A stretch of 64,000 nt of DNA, taken from the NCBI RefSeq assembly GCF_022808175.1, contig NZ_JALGBX010000010.1, positions 243,474 through 307,473 on the forward strand. Reading direction: 5' to 3'. Shown here one piece after another: positions 56,023 through 63,725 of this stretch (positions are counted from its first letter, which is position 1; each line of letters opens with the position of its first letter). The DNA is from Streptomyces sp. AP-93 (lineage in GTDB: Bacteria > Actinomycetota > Actinomycetes > Streptomycetales > Streptomycetaceae). The translations under genes and the position numbers were made by a program. The notes beneath the pieces are model-generated. The model was not told where the DNA came from, did not search any database, and saw only the letters and a program-made list of their open reading frames with translations.

Positions 56023-56678
56023 CCCTTCGCGTCCAGACCGGACGCGACGAGGCCGTTCGCCCAGAGCTGGTTGACGCGCGAGCGCTCGGCGGAGTTCGGG
56101 GTGGCGTTCTGGCAGGAGGTGCCGGGGCCGCCGCCGGACATCAGCTCGCTGCACGGGCCCGAGTAGTGGTCCGGCAGGCCGAGCACGTGACCGGTCTCGT
56201 GCGAGGTCACGCGGGTGGAGTTGTACTGCTGGTTCTGCCGGTAGTCGAGGAAGATGTAGCCCCGGCCGTGGCCGTCCGTGCTCGCGTACGAACCGCGCGA
56301 GTCGTTGCCCTCGTAGTACGCGAAGTTCCCGCCCGAGGACACCTCCTGCAGTTTGACGTTGACCACCGAGCTGTTCCAGATCTGCGTGGAGCGCGCTATC
56401 TGCGTGCGGAAGCTCGGCGCGTTGCGGGTGTTGTAGGTGACGGTCACGGCCGCCAGGCCCGGTGCCGCGGCGCGCTGCTCGGCCACTGAGCGCTGCACGG
56501 CCTCGAAGAAGGCGCGGTTGGCGGCCTGGTTCTCCTTCGACTGCTCGTACGCGGCGTACGTGCTCGGGCTGCCGGCGCCGGGGGAGGCCGTGGCGGTCGT
56601 GCCCGGGACGACGGCGCCGAGGACGGCGGCAATGCCGAGCCCGACGGCGGACAGGGTGGTCTTGCGGGAGTGGCGCAT
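56019..56678 (-). CDS. snpA: Snapalysin-type secreted zinc metalloprotease
   Basis: A 219-aa secreted protease of family M7. An N-terminal signal peptide (about 1-30, cleaved after A-T-A-S or nearby) is followed by a propeptide and a small catalytic domain. The zinc motif H-E-T-G-H-V-L-G-L-P-D is complete, followed by the conserved M-S-G-G-G-P-G turn. Snapalysin degrades milk proteins and probably external peptides. It is divergent from a LysR regulator, the arrangement of snpA/mprA with its activator in other Streptomyces. A T-N11-A palindrome lies between them. Confidence 0.93.
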   Translation of the reverse strand: MRHSRKTTLSAVGLGIAAVLGAVVPGTTATASPGAGSPSTYAAYEQSKENQAANRAFFEAVQRSVAEQRAAAPGLAAVTVTYNTRNAPSFRTQIARSTQIWNSSVVNVKLQEVSSGGNFAYYEGNDSRGSYASTDGHGRGYIFLDYRQNQQYNSTRVTSHETGHVLGLPDHYSGPCSELMSGGGPGTSCQNATPNSAERSRVNQLWANGLVASGLDAKG

Positions 56679-56765
56679 GTGGGGGACTCCTGCTCATCCG
56701 GTGCGGTGGGGGGCCGTTCGGTACCGGAGTCTGCGGGAGCGGGAGGGGCCGGCGGATGATGTCAG

Positions 56766-56792
56766 CTCCCGATAGCGCCGGGCTATCGGGAG
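56766..56792. promoter_or_regulatory. LysR-type binding site between snpA and its regulator
   Basis: CTCCCGATAGC (56766-56776) and GCTATCGGGAG (56782-56792) form a perfect 11-bp inverted repeat around 5 nt and contain the LysR T-N11-A core (ATAG-N7-CTAT). It lies 88 bp upstream of the snapalysin ATG and 92 bp before the LysR gene. Confidence 0.8.
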
Positions 56793-56884
56793 GATTTCGG
56801 AAGGCCGACTCCCAAGAGAATGGCGGGATTCGAGGGGATACCGGTTACTGGTGCGGTCGGCTCGGACCGGCCTACTCTCGGGGC

Positions 56885-57829
56885 ATGGAGCTTGAGGTCA
56901 GGCACCTGCGCGCCCTGTGCGCCATCGCCGACGCCGGCAGCCTGCACAAGGCCGCCCGGCAGCTCGGCGTGAGCCAGCCCTCTCTGACGACCCAGCTGCG
57001 GCGCATCGAACGCGCCCTGGACGGGGAGCTGTTCCTGCGCGAGCGCACCGGGTGCCGGCCGACTCCCTTCGGGCGCGCCGTACTCGGCCGGGCGCGGCCG
57101 CTCCTGGCCGAGATGGCCGTCCTCGTCGCGGAGGCCCGGGCGCTGTCCCGGGGGCCCCGGCTGCGGATCGGCTCGACGGCCAGCCGCGCCCTGCCCGGCT
57201 GGCTGCGCAGGCTCCACCGGCGGCTGCCCGACACGGAGACCGACCTGATGGTCGACGTGTCCGCCAACGCGCTGCTGCGGATGACGGCCGCGGGCCGGCT
57301 CGACGTGGCCTTCGTGCACGAGGTGGAGGGCAGCCCGCTGCGGGTGCCTCCCGGGCTGGAGTTACGGGTGCTGATGGAGCGGGAGCCGCAGTTCGTGTCC
57401 ATGTCCCGGGACCATCCGGCGGCGGCCCGGTCCGTGGTGGAGCTGCGCGACCTCGCCGCCGACCGGTGGACCGTGGACCCGTCGGTGGACGGGGAGTGGG
57501 ACGGCCTGCGCCGGGTCCTCGCGGGCGCCGGCCTCGACCCGCCCCTGCTGCACGCCGACTACCACACGGCCGCCTCGCTGATCGTCTCCGGCGAGGCCGT
57601 CGCGCCCTGCCAGCCCACCTCCGGAGTGCGCGAGGACATGGCGATCCGGCCGCTCTCGGGCGACCCGCTCGCCGTGCGCCTCCTCCTCGCGACCCGCCCC
57701 GGGGTGCACGCGCAGGTGTCCGAGGGGGTGTACGAGGACCTCCGCGCGGCCTACCGCGAAGCGGCGCTGGGGACTCCGCCCTACCGGGCCTGGCTGCGCC
57801 GCAACGCGAGCCCGCTGCTGGCGGTCTAG
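56885..57829 (+). CDS. LysR-family activator of snapalysin
   Basis: A 314-aa LysR-type regulator. The N-terminal HTH (about 1-60; A-G-S-L-H-K-A-A-R-Q-L-G-V-S-Q-P-S-L) is followed by a periplasmic-binding-like effector domain. The ATG at 56885 (M-E-L-E-V-R-H-L-R) is the standard LysR N-terminus. In S. lividans and S. coelicolor a divergent LysR protein (SnpR/MprR) activates the neighbouring metalloprotease gene, and the palindrome between the genes supports the same role here. The inducer is unknown. Confidence 0.88.
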   Translation: MELEVRHLRALCAIADAGSLHKAARQLGVSQPSLTTQLRRIERALDGELFLRERTGCRPTPFGRAVLGRARPLLAEMAVLVAEARALSRGPRLRIGSTASRALPGWLRRLHRRLPDTETDLMVDVSANALLRMTAAGRLDVAFVHEVEGSPLRVPPGLELRVLMEREPQFVSMSRDHPAAARSVVELRDLAADRWTVDPSVDGEWDGLRRVLAGAGLDPPLLHADYHTAASLIVSGEAVAPCQPTSGVREDMAIRPLSGDPLAVRLLLATRPGVHAQVSEGVYEDLRAAYREAALGTPPYRAWLRRNASPLLAV

Positions 57830-57848
57830 GGCCTGTCGGACCGGGGCC

Positions 57849-58682
57849 TCAGGCGCGGCGGCGGGCCCGGTCGTAGGCCAGGGCGGCCGCGCCGTGGGTC
57901 ACCAGGACGGTGCCCGCGGCCAGCCAGCCCGGACTGCGGCGGCGGGCCGCCCACATCATCAGGGGTGCTCCGGCGGCCAGTTGGGCGGCTCCCGCCAGGC
58001 GCGCCTTGGGGCCCCGGAGCCACGGGCCCAGGGGGCTGTCCTCGACCACCGCGAGCTCCGCCCGCACCGTGTCGCGCCAGCCCGCCCACTCCACCCGCTC
58101 CGCGGCCGGCGCGACCCGGGCCGCTTCCCGCAGCCGGTCGGCCGGTTCGCCCGGGTTCAGGCCCGCCGGCAGCGCCAGCCCCGCGCGGGCCAGCAGCGCG
58201 ATGACGCCGAGCAGCCGGGATTCGCCGTCGGCCGCCGCGTCGGGGCGGGTGAGGCGCTCCAGTTCCTCCAGGTCCAGGACCGGGTCCAGTCCGAGCCGCG
58301 CCGCCAGCGTCCGCATGGCGTCTGTGTCCGGGGCGTACGCGGCGTACGGCTCGCCGTGCGGACGGCCCGCCGCGTCCCACGCGTAGGCCGCGGACCGGCG
58401 GAATCCGGAGGACAGGACGAAGCCGGTACGGCCCTCTTCCCACCACAGGCTCAGCACCGGCCAGTTGGAGCTCAGCGCGACCGCCGCACCCCAGCCCGCC
58501 AGGACTTCGGCCACGGATTCCGCGCCGCCGATCCAGGGCTTGGCCTCGGGTACCAGCACGCTCCACTCGCCGGCGGGGGCCAGCAGCAGGCGCTCGCGCA
58601 GGATGTGCGCGGCGGGTCGGGCGGCGAGGGGATCGGCGCGGCAGAGGAGGAGTCCGCCCGCCGTGGTCTGGGAGATCGACAT
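57849..58682 (-). CDS. Hypothetical protein with two C-terminal hydrophobic segments
   Basis: A 277-aa protein that I do not recognise. The N-terminal two thirds are mixed alpha/beta, with many Trp and Leu (W-P-V-L-S-L-W-W-E-E-G), followed by a helical region and two short hydrophobic stretches (about 225-245 and 250-268). No motif suggests an activity. The start is read as the ATG at 58682 (M-S-I-S-Q-T-T); a GTG two codons upstream is possible. It is divergent from the DUF4097-padR operon. Confidence 0.65.
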   Translation of the reverse strand: MSISQTTAGGLLLCRADPLAARPAAHILRERLLLAPAGEWSVLVPEAKPWIGGAESVAEVLAGWGAAVALSSNWPVLSLWWEEGRTGFVLSSGFRRSAAYAWDAAGRPHGEPYAAYAPDTDAMRTLAARLGLDPVLDLEELERLTRPDAAADGESRLLGVIALLARAGLALPAGLNPGEPADRLREAARVAPAAERVEWAGWRDTVRAELAVVEDSPLGPWLRGPKARLAGAAQLAAGAPLMMWAARRRSPGWLAAGTVLVTHGAAALAYDRARRRA

Positions 58683-58754
58683 GCCCACACGCTAAGCCAA
58701 ACCGGCCCAAAGTGATGATTTTGGATCATCCCGACTCGCTTGACTTCCCGCAAC

Positions 58755-58796
58755 CGCGATATATCGTGTTGGTCAGAAGACGCGATATGTTGCGTG
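58755..58796. promoter_or_regulatory. Operator-like repeats upstream of the DUF4097-padR operon
   Basis: CGCGATATATCGTG (58755-58768) and CGCGATATGTTGCG (58781-58794) are two related, roughly palindromic elements 26 bp apart, 27-68 bp before the first gene. A PadR-family gene is in the operon, so autoregulation is likely. The AT-rich core stands out against the GC-rich background and may include a -10. Confidence 0.6.
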
Positions 58797-58822
58797 CACG
58801 TACGCCGAGGAGGGTCAGCACC

Positions 58823-59779
58823 ATGGCAGAGGCAGAGGCAGCGCAGAATCCGCAGAATCCGCCGAAGATATGGTCGGTCGCCGAACCGCAGAAGCTCACC
58901 TTCGAGGAGCCGGTGGCCGAGGTCCGCGTCCGGGTGGTCGGCGGCACGGTCAACGTCGTCGCCGCCGATGAGGGCCCGGCCCGCCTGGAGGTGTCCGAGG
59001 TCGACGGCCCGCCCCTGCACGTGGTGCAGGACGGCGGCATCCTGACCGTCTCCTACGAGGACCTCCCCTGGAACGGATCGCAGGGGTTCAAGGAGTGGTT
59101 CGAGGCCAAGCCCTGGAAGGCCTGGTCCTCCGGCGGCTTCGGCCGCAAGGCCTGGGAGCGCAGCGCGACCGTGACCCTCACCGTCCCGGCCGCCGCCCAT
59201 GTCCAGCTGGCCAGGGTCGGCGCCACCGTCTTCGTCTCCGGCATCGAGGGCGGCACCGAAATCCACGGGGTCTCCGGCGAGACCACGCTCGTCGGCCTCT
59301 CCGGCAAGGTCAAGGCGCACACGGTCTCCGGCGGGGTCGAGGCCCAGTCCGTGACCGGCGAGCTCGGCTTCCACTCCGTGTCCGGCGGCCTGACGGTCGT
59401 CGACGGCGCCGTGGGCAGCGTACGGGCCGACTCGGTCAGCGGGGACATGCTGATCGATCTGGCCCTCGACGACCGGCCCGAGCCGCGTCCGGTCGACATC
59501 TCCCTCACCTCCGTGTCCGGGCAGGTCGCCATCCGCCTCCCGCACCCGGCCGACGCCCGAGTCGAGGCCAACACCGCCACCGGCGGCGTCTCCAACGCCT
59601 TCGAGGACCTGCAGGTCTCCGGCCAGCTGGGCGCCAAGCGGATCACCGGCACCCTGGGTGCGGGCGCCGGCACGCTGCGCGCCACCACCGTCTCCGGTTC
59701 CATCGCGCTGCTGCGCCGCCCGGCCGCAGACCCGGCCGCCCCGGCCGCCCCCCTCGCGCTCGACAAGAAGGTGCTCTGA
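58823..59779 (+). CDS. DUF4097 (adhesin-like beta-helix) protein
   Basis: A 318-aa protein. From about residue 130 to 300 it consists of short repeats with V-S-G at regular spacing (G-V-S-G-E-T-T, T-V-S-G-G-V, S-V-S-G-G-L, S-V-S-G-D-M, S-V-S-G-Q-V), predicted to form a right-handed beta-helix of the DUF4097/DUF4098 type. There is no signal peptide or membrane anchor from the ATG at 58823 (GAGGAGGG 8 nt upstream). In many actinobacteria such genes are paired with a PadR regulator, as here (1 nt apart). Function unknown; the two probably act in one envelope-stress circuit. Confidence 0.83.
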   Translation: MAEAEAAQNPQNPPKIWSVAEPQKLTFEEPVAEVRVRVVGGTVNVVAADEGPARLEVSEVDGPPLHVVQDGGILTVSYEDLPWNGSQGFKEWFEAKPWKAWSSGGFGRKAWERSATVTLTVPAAAHVQLARVGATVFVSGIEGGTEIHGVSGETTLVGLSGKVKAHTVSGGVEAQSVTGELGFHSVSGGLTVVDGAVGSVRADSVSGDMLIDLALDDRPEPRPVDISLTSVSGQVAIRLPHPADARVEANTATGGVSNAFEDLQVSGQLGAKRITGTLGAGAGTLRATTVSGSIALLRRPAADPAAPAAPLALDKKVL

Positions 59780-59780
59780 C

Positions 59781-60692
59781 ATGCCGCCCGTCTTCGCCCA
59801 CGGCCGCCTCCGCCTCTACCTCCTCAAGCTGCTCGACGAGGCCCCGCGCCACGGGTACGAGGTGATCCGTCTGCTGGAGGAGCGTTTCCAGGGGCTGTAC
59901 GCGCCCTCCGCGGGCACGGTGTACCCGCGCCTGGCCAAGCTGGAGACCGAGGGCCTGGTCACGCACGCGACCGAAGGCGGGCGCAAGGTGTACTCGATCA
60001 CCGACGCGGGCCGCGCCGAACTGGCCGACCGCGGCGGCGAACTGGCCGACCTGGAGCTGGAGATCCGCGACTCGGTCTCCGAGCTGGCCGCCGAGATCCG
60101 CGCGGACGTGAGCGGCGCGGCGGGCGACCTGCGGCGCGAACTGCGGGCCGCGGCCAGCGCGTCGGCCACGCAGGTGGAGGGCGAGTCCTGGACGGCCGCC
60201 AAGGAGGAGTTCCGCAAGGCGAAGGCCGAGTGGAAGGAACAGGCGCGCCGGGCGAAGGACGAGAGCCGCCGGGCCCGTGAGGAGGCCCAGCAGGCCCGCC
60301 GTCAGGCCAAGGAGGCGCAGGAGCGGGCCCGCGAGGAGGTCCAGCGCATCGCAGGCCAGCTGCAGGAGCAGTTCGCGAAGTCGGGCGGAGTCCTGGGCAG
60401 CCTGGCGGGAGCCTGGCTCGGCGGCTCCGCCCCGACGACGGCCCCCACCGCGCCCACGACGCCCACGACGCCCACCGCGCCGTCGTCCGCTGCCGACGCG
60501 GACTGGGCACGGGACGTAGCGACGACGGGGGACCCGGCCCGCGACCTGGACCGGCTGCTGGACCGCTTCCGCGACGACATCCGCGACGCGGCCCGCGACC
60601 GGGGCGTCACCGACGACCAGCTGGCGCAGGCCCGTACCCACCTGGCGGACGCGGCCGCCCGCATCGCCTCGGCCCTCGGCCCGCAGGGCTAG
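59781..60692 (+). CDS. PadR-family regulator with long coiled-coil extension
   Basis: A 303-aa regulator. A PadR winged helix at about 5-85 (L-K-L-L-D-E-A-P-R-H-G-Y-E-V-I; G-T-V-Y-P-R-L) is followed by a long Ala/Glu/Arg-rich coiled coil (about 95-205), a Thr/Pro/Ala linker (about 215-235) and a C-terminal helical domain. Classical PadR proteins are about 110-180 aa, so the extension is notable. It starts 1 nt after the DUF4097 stop, and the operator-like repeats before the operon suggest autoregulation. A hairpin at 60732-60772 ends the operon. Confidence 0.85.
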   Translation: MPPVFAHGRLRLYLLKLLDEAPRHGYEVIRLLEERFQGLYAPSAGTVYPRLAKLETEGLVTHATEGGRKVYSITDAGRAELADRGGELADLELEIRDSVSELAAEIRADVSGAAGDLRRELRAAASASATQVEGESWTAAKEEFRKAKAEWKEQARRAKDESRRAREEAQQARRQAKEAQERAREEVQRIAGQLQEQFAKSGGVLGSLAGAWLGGSAPTTAPTAPTTPTTPTAPSSAADADWARDVATTGDPARDLDRLLDRFRDDIRDAARDRGVTDDQLAQARTHLADAAARIASALGPQG

Positions 60693-60731
60693 GCCGTCTC
60701 TTTCGGATCTTGCCTGGCCCGTCTCGTTCGA

Positions 60732-60772
60732 ATCCTCGCCGCGGCCGACCCCTGTACGGCCGCGGCGAGGAT
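60732..60772. terminator. Bidirectional terminator between padR and the ALF-repeat gene
   Basis: A perfect 16-bp stem (60732-60747 with 60757-60772) and a 9-nt loop between convergent genes. Confidence 0.85.
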
Positions 60773-60777
60773 CCGGG

Positions 60778-61857
60778 TCAGCGCCCGGAAGCCGCGCGAC
60801 GCATCCGTGCGGCGAGCAGGAGCCCCCCGCCGGCGACGAGTGCGGCGCCCGCGCCGCCCGCGATCCAGCCGGTGTCACCGGCACCGGTCGCGGCGAGGGG
60901 GCCGCTGCCGCCGCCCTGGGGGGTGACGGCGGTGTTCCCGGAGCCGGTCCCGGTCCCGGCGCCGGAAGACCCGGGGGCGGGAGTGGGGGTGGGCGTGGGG
61001 GTGGTCTGGTCCGGCTGCTTCCCCTCCTCCTTCTCCTTCTCCTTCTCCTTGTCCTCCTGGGCCTTCTTGTCCTTGGCGCGCGCCTCGTGCTGGCCCGTCT
61101 TCAGGAATTCGACGCGGTCGGCGGGAGTGCCGTTGAGCGCAGCGAGGCCTGCCTTGACCAGTTCCGGGCCGCCGCCGTCGATGATCTGAGCGATCGCGAT
61201 CCGGTTGTCCTGGTCGCGCAGATGGTGCTGGCCCGTCTTCAGGAACTCGACGCGGTCGGCGGGGGTGCCCTTGAGCGCCTTCTTGGCGCCTTCCTTCAGA
61301 TGGGGGCCGGCGCCGTTGATCAGCCTGGCGATGGCGACCTTGTTGTCGTCGTCGCGCAGCTCGTGCTGGGTGACCTCGTAGAAGTGGCGCAGCTTCGCCA
61401 GGTTCGAACCGTCGTTGCTGAGGACCGCTTTGATGCCTTCCTTCAGGCCCGGGCCGGCACCGTTCAGGAGGCGGAGGATCAGGATCCGGTAGTCGTCGAT
61501 GCGGATCGAGTGCTGGTCGGTCTCGATGAACTTGCGCATGGCCGCAGGGCCGGCGGCGATGGCCTTGCGGCCCGCTTCCTTCATGTGCTCGCTGGCCATC
61601 GGGTCGGCGATGATCGCGAGGATCGTCTTGCGGTCCCGCTCGGCCTGACTCTCGTCCGGCTGGTCGGCCGGAGGCTGGACCACCGGGGGCTGCTCGGCCG
61701 GCGGCTGCACCGCCGCGGGCTGGTCGGGCGCGGTCGGAGCCGTGGGACTGACGGGCGCAGTGGATTCTTCGCCGGTGGCGAAGGCCGGGGACGACAGGAG
61801 CACGGCTGGGGCGAGCGCGGCAACGGTGACCGCCGCGGCGATCCGGGACAACTTCAC
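60778..61857 (-). CDS. ALF-repeat surface protein with LAXTG sorting signal
   Basis: A 359-aa exported protein. A Sec signal peptide (about 1-28) is followed by a Pro/Gln-rich linker (about 32-68). ALF repeats lie at about 75-260, each resembling A-I-A-x-I-I-x-G-x-G-P-x-L-x-x-A-G with a T-G-Q-H turn. A Lys/Glu-rich stretch and a Thr/Pro/Gly spacer come next. The C-terminus has L-A-A-T-G near 321-325, a hydrophobic segment and R-M-R-R, a class E sortase signal (LAXTG) as in long chaplins. It should be covalently attached to peptidoglycan. The start is GTG at 61857. The function of ALF-repeat proteins is unknown. Confidence 0.85.
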   Translation of the reverse strand: MKLSRIAAAVTVAALAPAVLLSSPAFATGEESTAPVSPTAPTAPDQPAAVQPPAEQPPVVQPPADQPDESQAERDRKTILAIIADPMASEHMKEAGRKAIAAGPAAMRKFIETDQHSIRIDDYRILILRLLNGAGPGLKEGIKAVLSNDGSNLAKLRHFYEVTQHELRDDDNKVAIARLINGAGPHLKEGAKKALKGTPADRVEFLKTGQHHLRDQDNRIAIAQIIDGGGPELVKAGLAALNGTPADRVEFLKTGQHEARAKDKKAQEDKEKEKEKEEGKQPDQTTPTPTPTPAPGSSGAGTGTGSGNTAVTPQGGGSGPLAATGAGDTGWIAGGAGAALVAGGGLLLAARMRRAASGR

Positions 61858-61960
61858 GGCAAAACCCCCAGTGGAGAATGTTCTTTCGCAGTGCAGGACT
61901 CGTCGGCCGCACAGATGGTTGTACGCCGCATCGAAGAACCTGGGGGAGCGTGACCGCTTC

Positions 61961-62473
61961 TCAGTTCGCCAGGGCCGCCTCGACTCCCGCGTAGGTGACC
62001 CCGTGGTCGTTAAGGACCTCGGCGGGCGTGCCGGGGCGGGAGAGGAGGGAGAGGAGCAGGTGGAGGGTGGAGATGTGGCGGTCCTTGCGGCCCAGGGCGA
62101 TGCGCAGGGACTGCTCCAGGACCTTCTTGGCGCCCGGGGTGAAGCGGGTGCGGCCGAAGCGGCTCCGGGGGGCCGGGTCCGACAGGGCGCCCTCGCCGTG
62201 GGTCTCCTCGATGCGGGAGACGATCTCCGTGAGGTCGATGCCGAGGCCCGCGAGGGCTTCCTCGTCCGCCTTGGACATCCCGCCCCGGCGGCGGGCCGCC
62301 GCCAGGTCGGCGGAGATCGCGGCCCGGTCGACGCCCAAGGGGTCGAGGGTGCCCAGCGCGAGCAGCGCGAGGAGCAGGTGCTCCTCGCCGACCCGCTGTG
62401 CCCCGGTCCGCTCGGCCTCGGCGACCGCGCCCGTCACGGTGGAGCGGGCGTCCTGGGTGAAGCGTTCGAACAT
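61961..62473 (-). CDS. Clp N-terminal-domain protein without ATPase
   Basis: A 170-aa protein containing two Clp_N repeats (about 1-75 and 90-165), with F-E-R-F-T-Q-D-A-R at the start and E-E-H-L-L-L-A-L-L, both typical of ClpC N-domains. The AAA+ modules are missing. Such stand-alone Clp_N proteins may compete for, or present, substrates and adaptors of ClpC. The start overlaps the stop of an upstream HTH gene by 1 nt, so both are co-translated and probably autoregulated through the double operator beyond. Confidence 0.85.
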   Translation of the reverse strand: MFERFTQDARSTVTGAVAEAERTGAQRVGEEHLLLALLALGTLDPLGVDRAAISADLAAARRRGGMSKADEEALAGLGIDLTEIVSRIEETHGEGALSDPAPRSRFGRTRFTPGAKKVLEQSLRIALGRKDRHISTLHLLLSLLSRPGTPAEVLNDHGVTYAGVEAALAN

Positions 62474-62682
62474 CAGAGCCTCCCGTGCTTCTTGTGTACG
62501 GCCTGCCGGCTGACGCCCAGCTCGGCCGCGATCTCCTGCCAGGACCAGCCCTGCGCGCGGGCCCCGCGTACCTGTACGGCCTCCAGTTGCTCCAGCAGTC
62601 TCCGGAGGGCGGCCACGGCACGCAGGCCCACGCGCGGGTCACGGTCACCGGCGCGCTCGGCCAGATCGGTAGCTTCCGTCAT
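62473..62682 (-). CDS. Small helix-turn-helix protein upstream of the Clp_N gene
   Basis: A 69-aa protein with a C-terminal helix-turn-helix, W-S-W-Q-E-I-A-A-E-L-G-V-S-R-Q-A-V-H (about 45-62), and an N-terminal dimerisation-like helix (about 20-38). The start at 62682 (M-T-E-A-T-D-L) lies only 4 nt after a perfect promoter/operator element, so the message is probably leaderless. Its stop overlaps the Clp_N start. It is the natural candidate to bind the two TGTCAA-N6-TTGAC palindromes. Confidence 0.8.
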   Translation of the reverse strand: MTEATDLAERAGDRDPRVGLRAVAALRRLLEQLEAVQVRGARAQGWSWQEIAAELGVSRQAVHKKHGRL

Positions 62683-62685
62683 GGG

Positions 62686-62731
62686 TGTCAATGTAGGTTG
62701 ACGCACGGGAGGGTGTCAACCCACATTGACA
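62686..62731. promoter_or_regulatory. Double operator and promoter of the HTH-Clp_N operon
   Basis: TGTCAA-N6-TTGAC at 62686-62702 and TGTCAA-N6-TTGACA at 62714-62731 form two palindromes that are themselves inverted (17-bp arms with one mismatch, 12-nt loop). On the minus strand TTGACA (62719-62714) and TACATT lie about 18 nt apart as -35 and -10, and the ATG follows within a few bases, so the operators sit on both promoter boxes. Confidence 0.8.
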
Positions 62732-62762
62732 CGTGTGGTGGTGTCGGAGGCTTCGGCGTGGG

Positions 62763-63725
62763 CTAGACGGTGAGGACGACCTTGCCGAAGAGGTCGCCCG
62801 ACTCCAGCTTCGCGAAGCCCTCGCGGGCCCGGTCCAGGGGCAGCGTCTCGTCGATCACGGGGCGCACCCCGGTCGCCGCGCAGAAGGACAGCAGGTCCTC
62901 CAGCTCGTCCTTCGAGCCCATCGTCGAGCCGACCACCTTGAGCTCCAGGAAGAAGATCCGGGTCAGCTCGGCGTGTGCCGGGCGGTCCCCGCTCGTGGCG
63001 CCCGAGATGACCAGGGTGCCGCCGGGGCGCAGGGACTTGACCGAGTGCGACCAGGTGGCGGCGCCGACCGTCTCGATGACGGCGTCGACCCGCTGGGGGA
63101 GCCGCGCGCCGGGCTCGTAGGCCTCTACGGCGCCCAGTTCGACCGCGCGCTTGCGCTTGGCCTCGTCACGGCTGGTCGCGAAGACCCGCAGGCCGGCGGC
63201 CTTGCCGAGGACGATGGCGGCGGTGGCGACGCCGCCGCCGGCGCCCTGGACCAGGACCGAGTCGCCGGGGCGGACGCCGGCGTTGGTGAAGAGCATCCGG
63301 TACGCGGTGAGCCAGGCGGTGGGCAGGCAGGCGGCCTCTTCGAAAGAGAGCTCGGCGGGCTTGCGCAGGACGTTCCAGGCGGGGACGGTGACCTGCTCGG
63401 CGAAGGTTCCCTGGTAGCGCTCGGTCAGGATCGAGCGGGGCTCGTCGGGGCCGACTCCGTGGCCGCTCTGGCCGATCACGGAGTGCAGGACGACCTCGTT
63501 GCCGTCCTGGTCGATCCCGGCGGCGTCACAGCCGAGGATCATGGGGAGCTTGTCTTCGGCGAGGCCGACTCCGCGCAGCGACCACAGGTCGTGGTGGTTG
63601 AGGGAGGCGGCCTTGACGTTCACGGTCACCCAGCCGGGGCGGGTCTCCGGGGCCGGGCGGTCGCCCAGCACGAGGCCGTTCAGGGGCTGGTCACGGTCGA
63701 TTCGGGCAGCGTAGGCAGCGAACAT
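62763..63725 (-). CDS. MDR-superfamily zinc-independent oxidoreductase (quinone-reductase-like)
   Basis: A 320-aa medium-chain dehydrogenase/reductase. The Rossmann motif V-Q-G-A-G-G-G-V-A-T-A near residue 155 follows G-V-R-P-G-D-S-V-L, the standard quinone-reductase layout. The catalytic-zinc cysteine cluster of alcohol dehydrogenases is not evident, so an NAD(P)H quinone or enone reductase is more likely. The ATG at 63725 (M-F-A-A-Y-A-A-R-I) starts the fold; the frame continues upstream into a Pro/Gly-rich non-conserved region. It is adjacent to, and on the same strand as, the HTH-Clp_N operon but upstream of that operon's promoter. Confidence 0.87.
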   Translation of the reverse strand: MFAAYAARIDRDQPLNGLVLGDRPAPETRPGWVTVNVKAASLNHHDLWSLRGVGLAEDKLPMILGCDAAGIDQDGNEVVLHSVIGQSGHGVGPDEPRSILTERYQGTFAEQVTVPAWNVLRKPAELSFEEAACLPTAWLTAYRMLFTNAGVRPGDSVLVQGAGGGVATAAIVLGKAAGLRVFATSRDEAKRKRAVELGAVEAYEPGARLPQRVDAVIETVGAATWSHSVKSLRPGGTLVISGATSGDRPAHAELTRIFFLELKVVGSTMGSKDELEDLLSFCAATGVRPVIDETLPLDRAREGFAKLESGDLFGKVVLTV

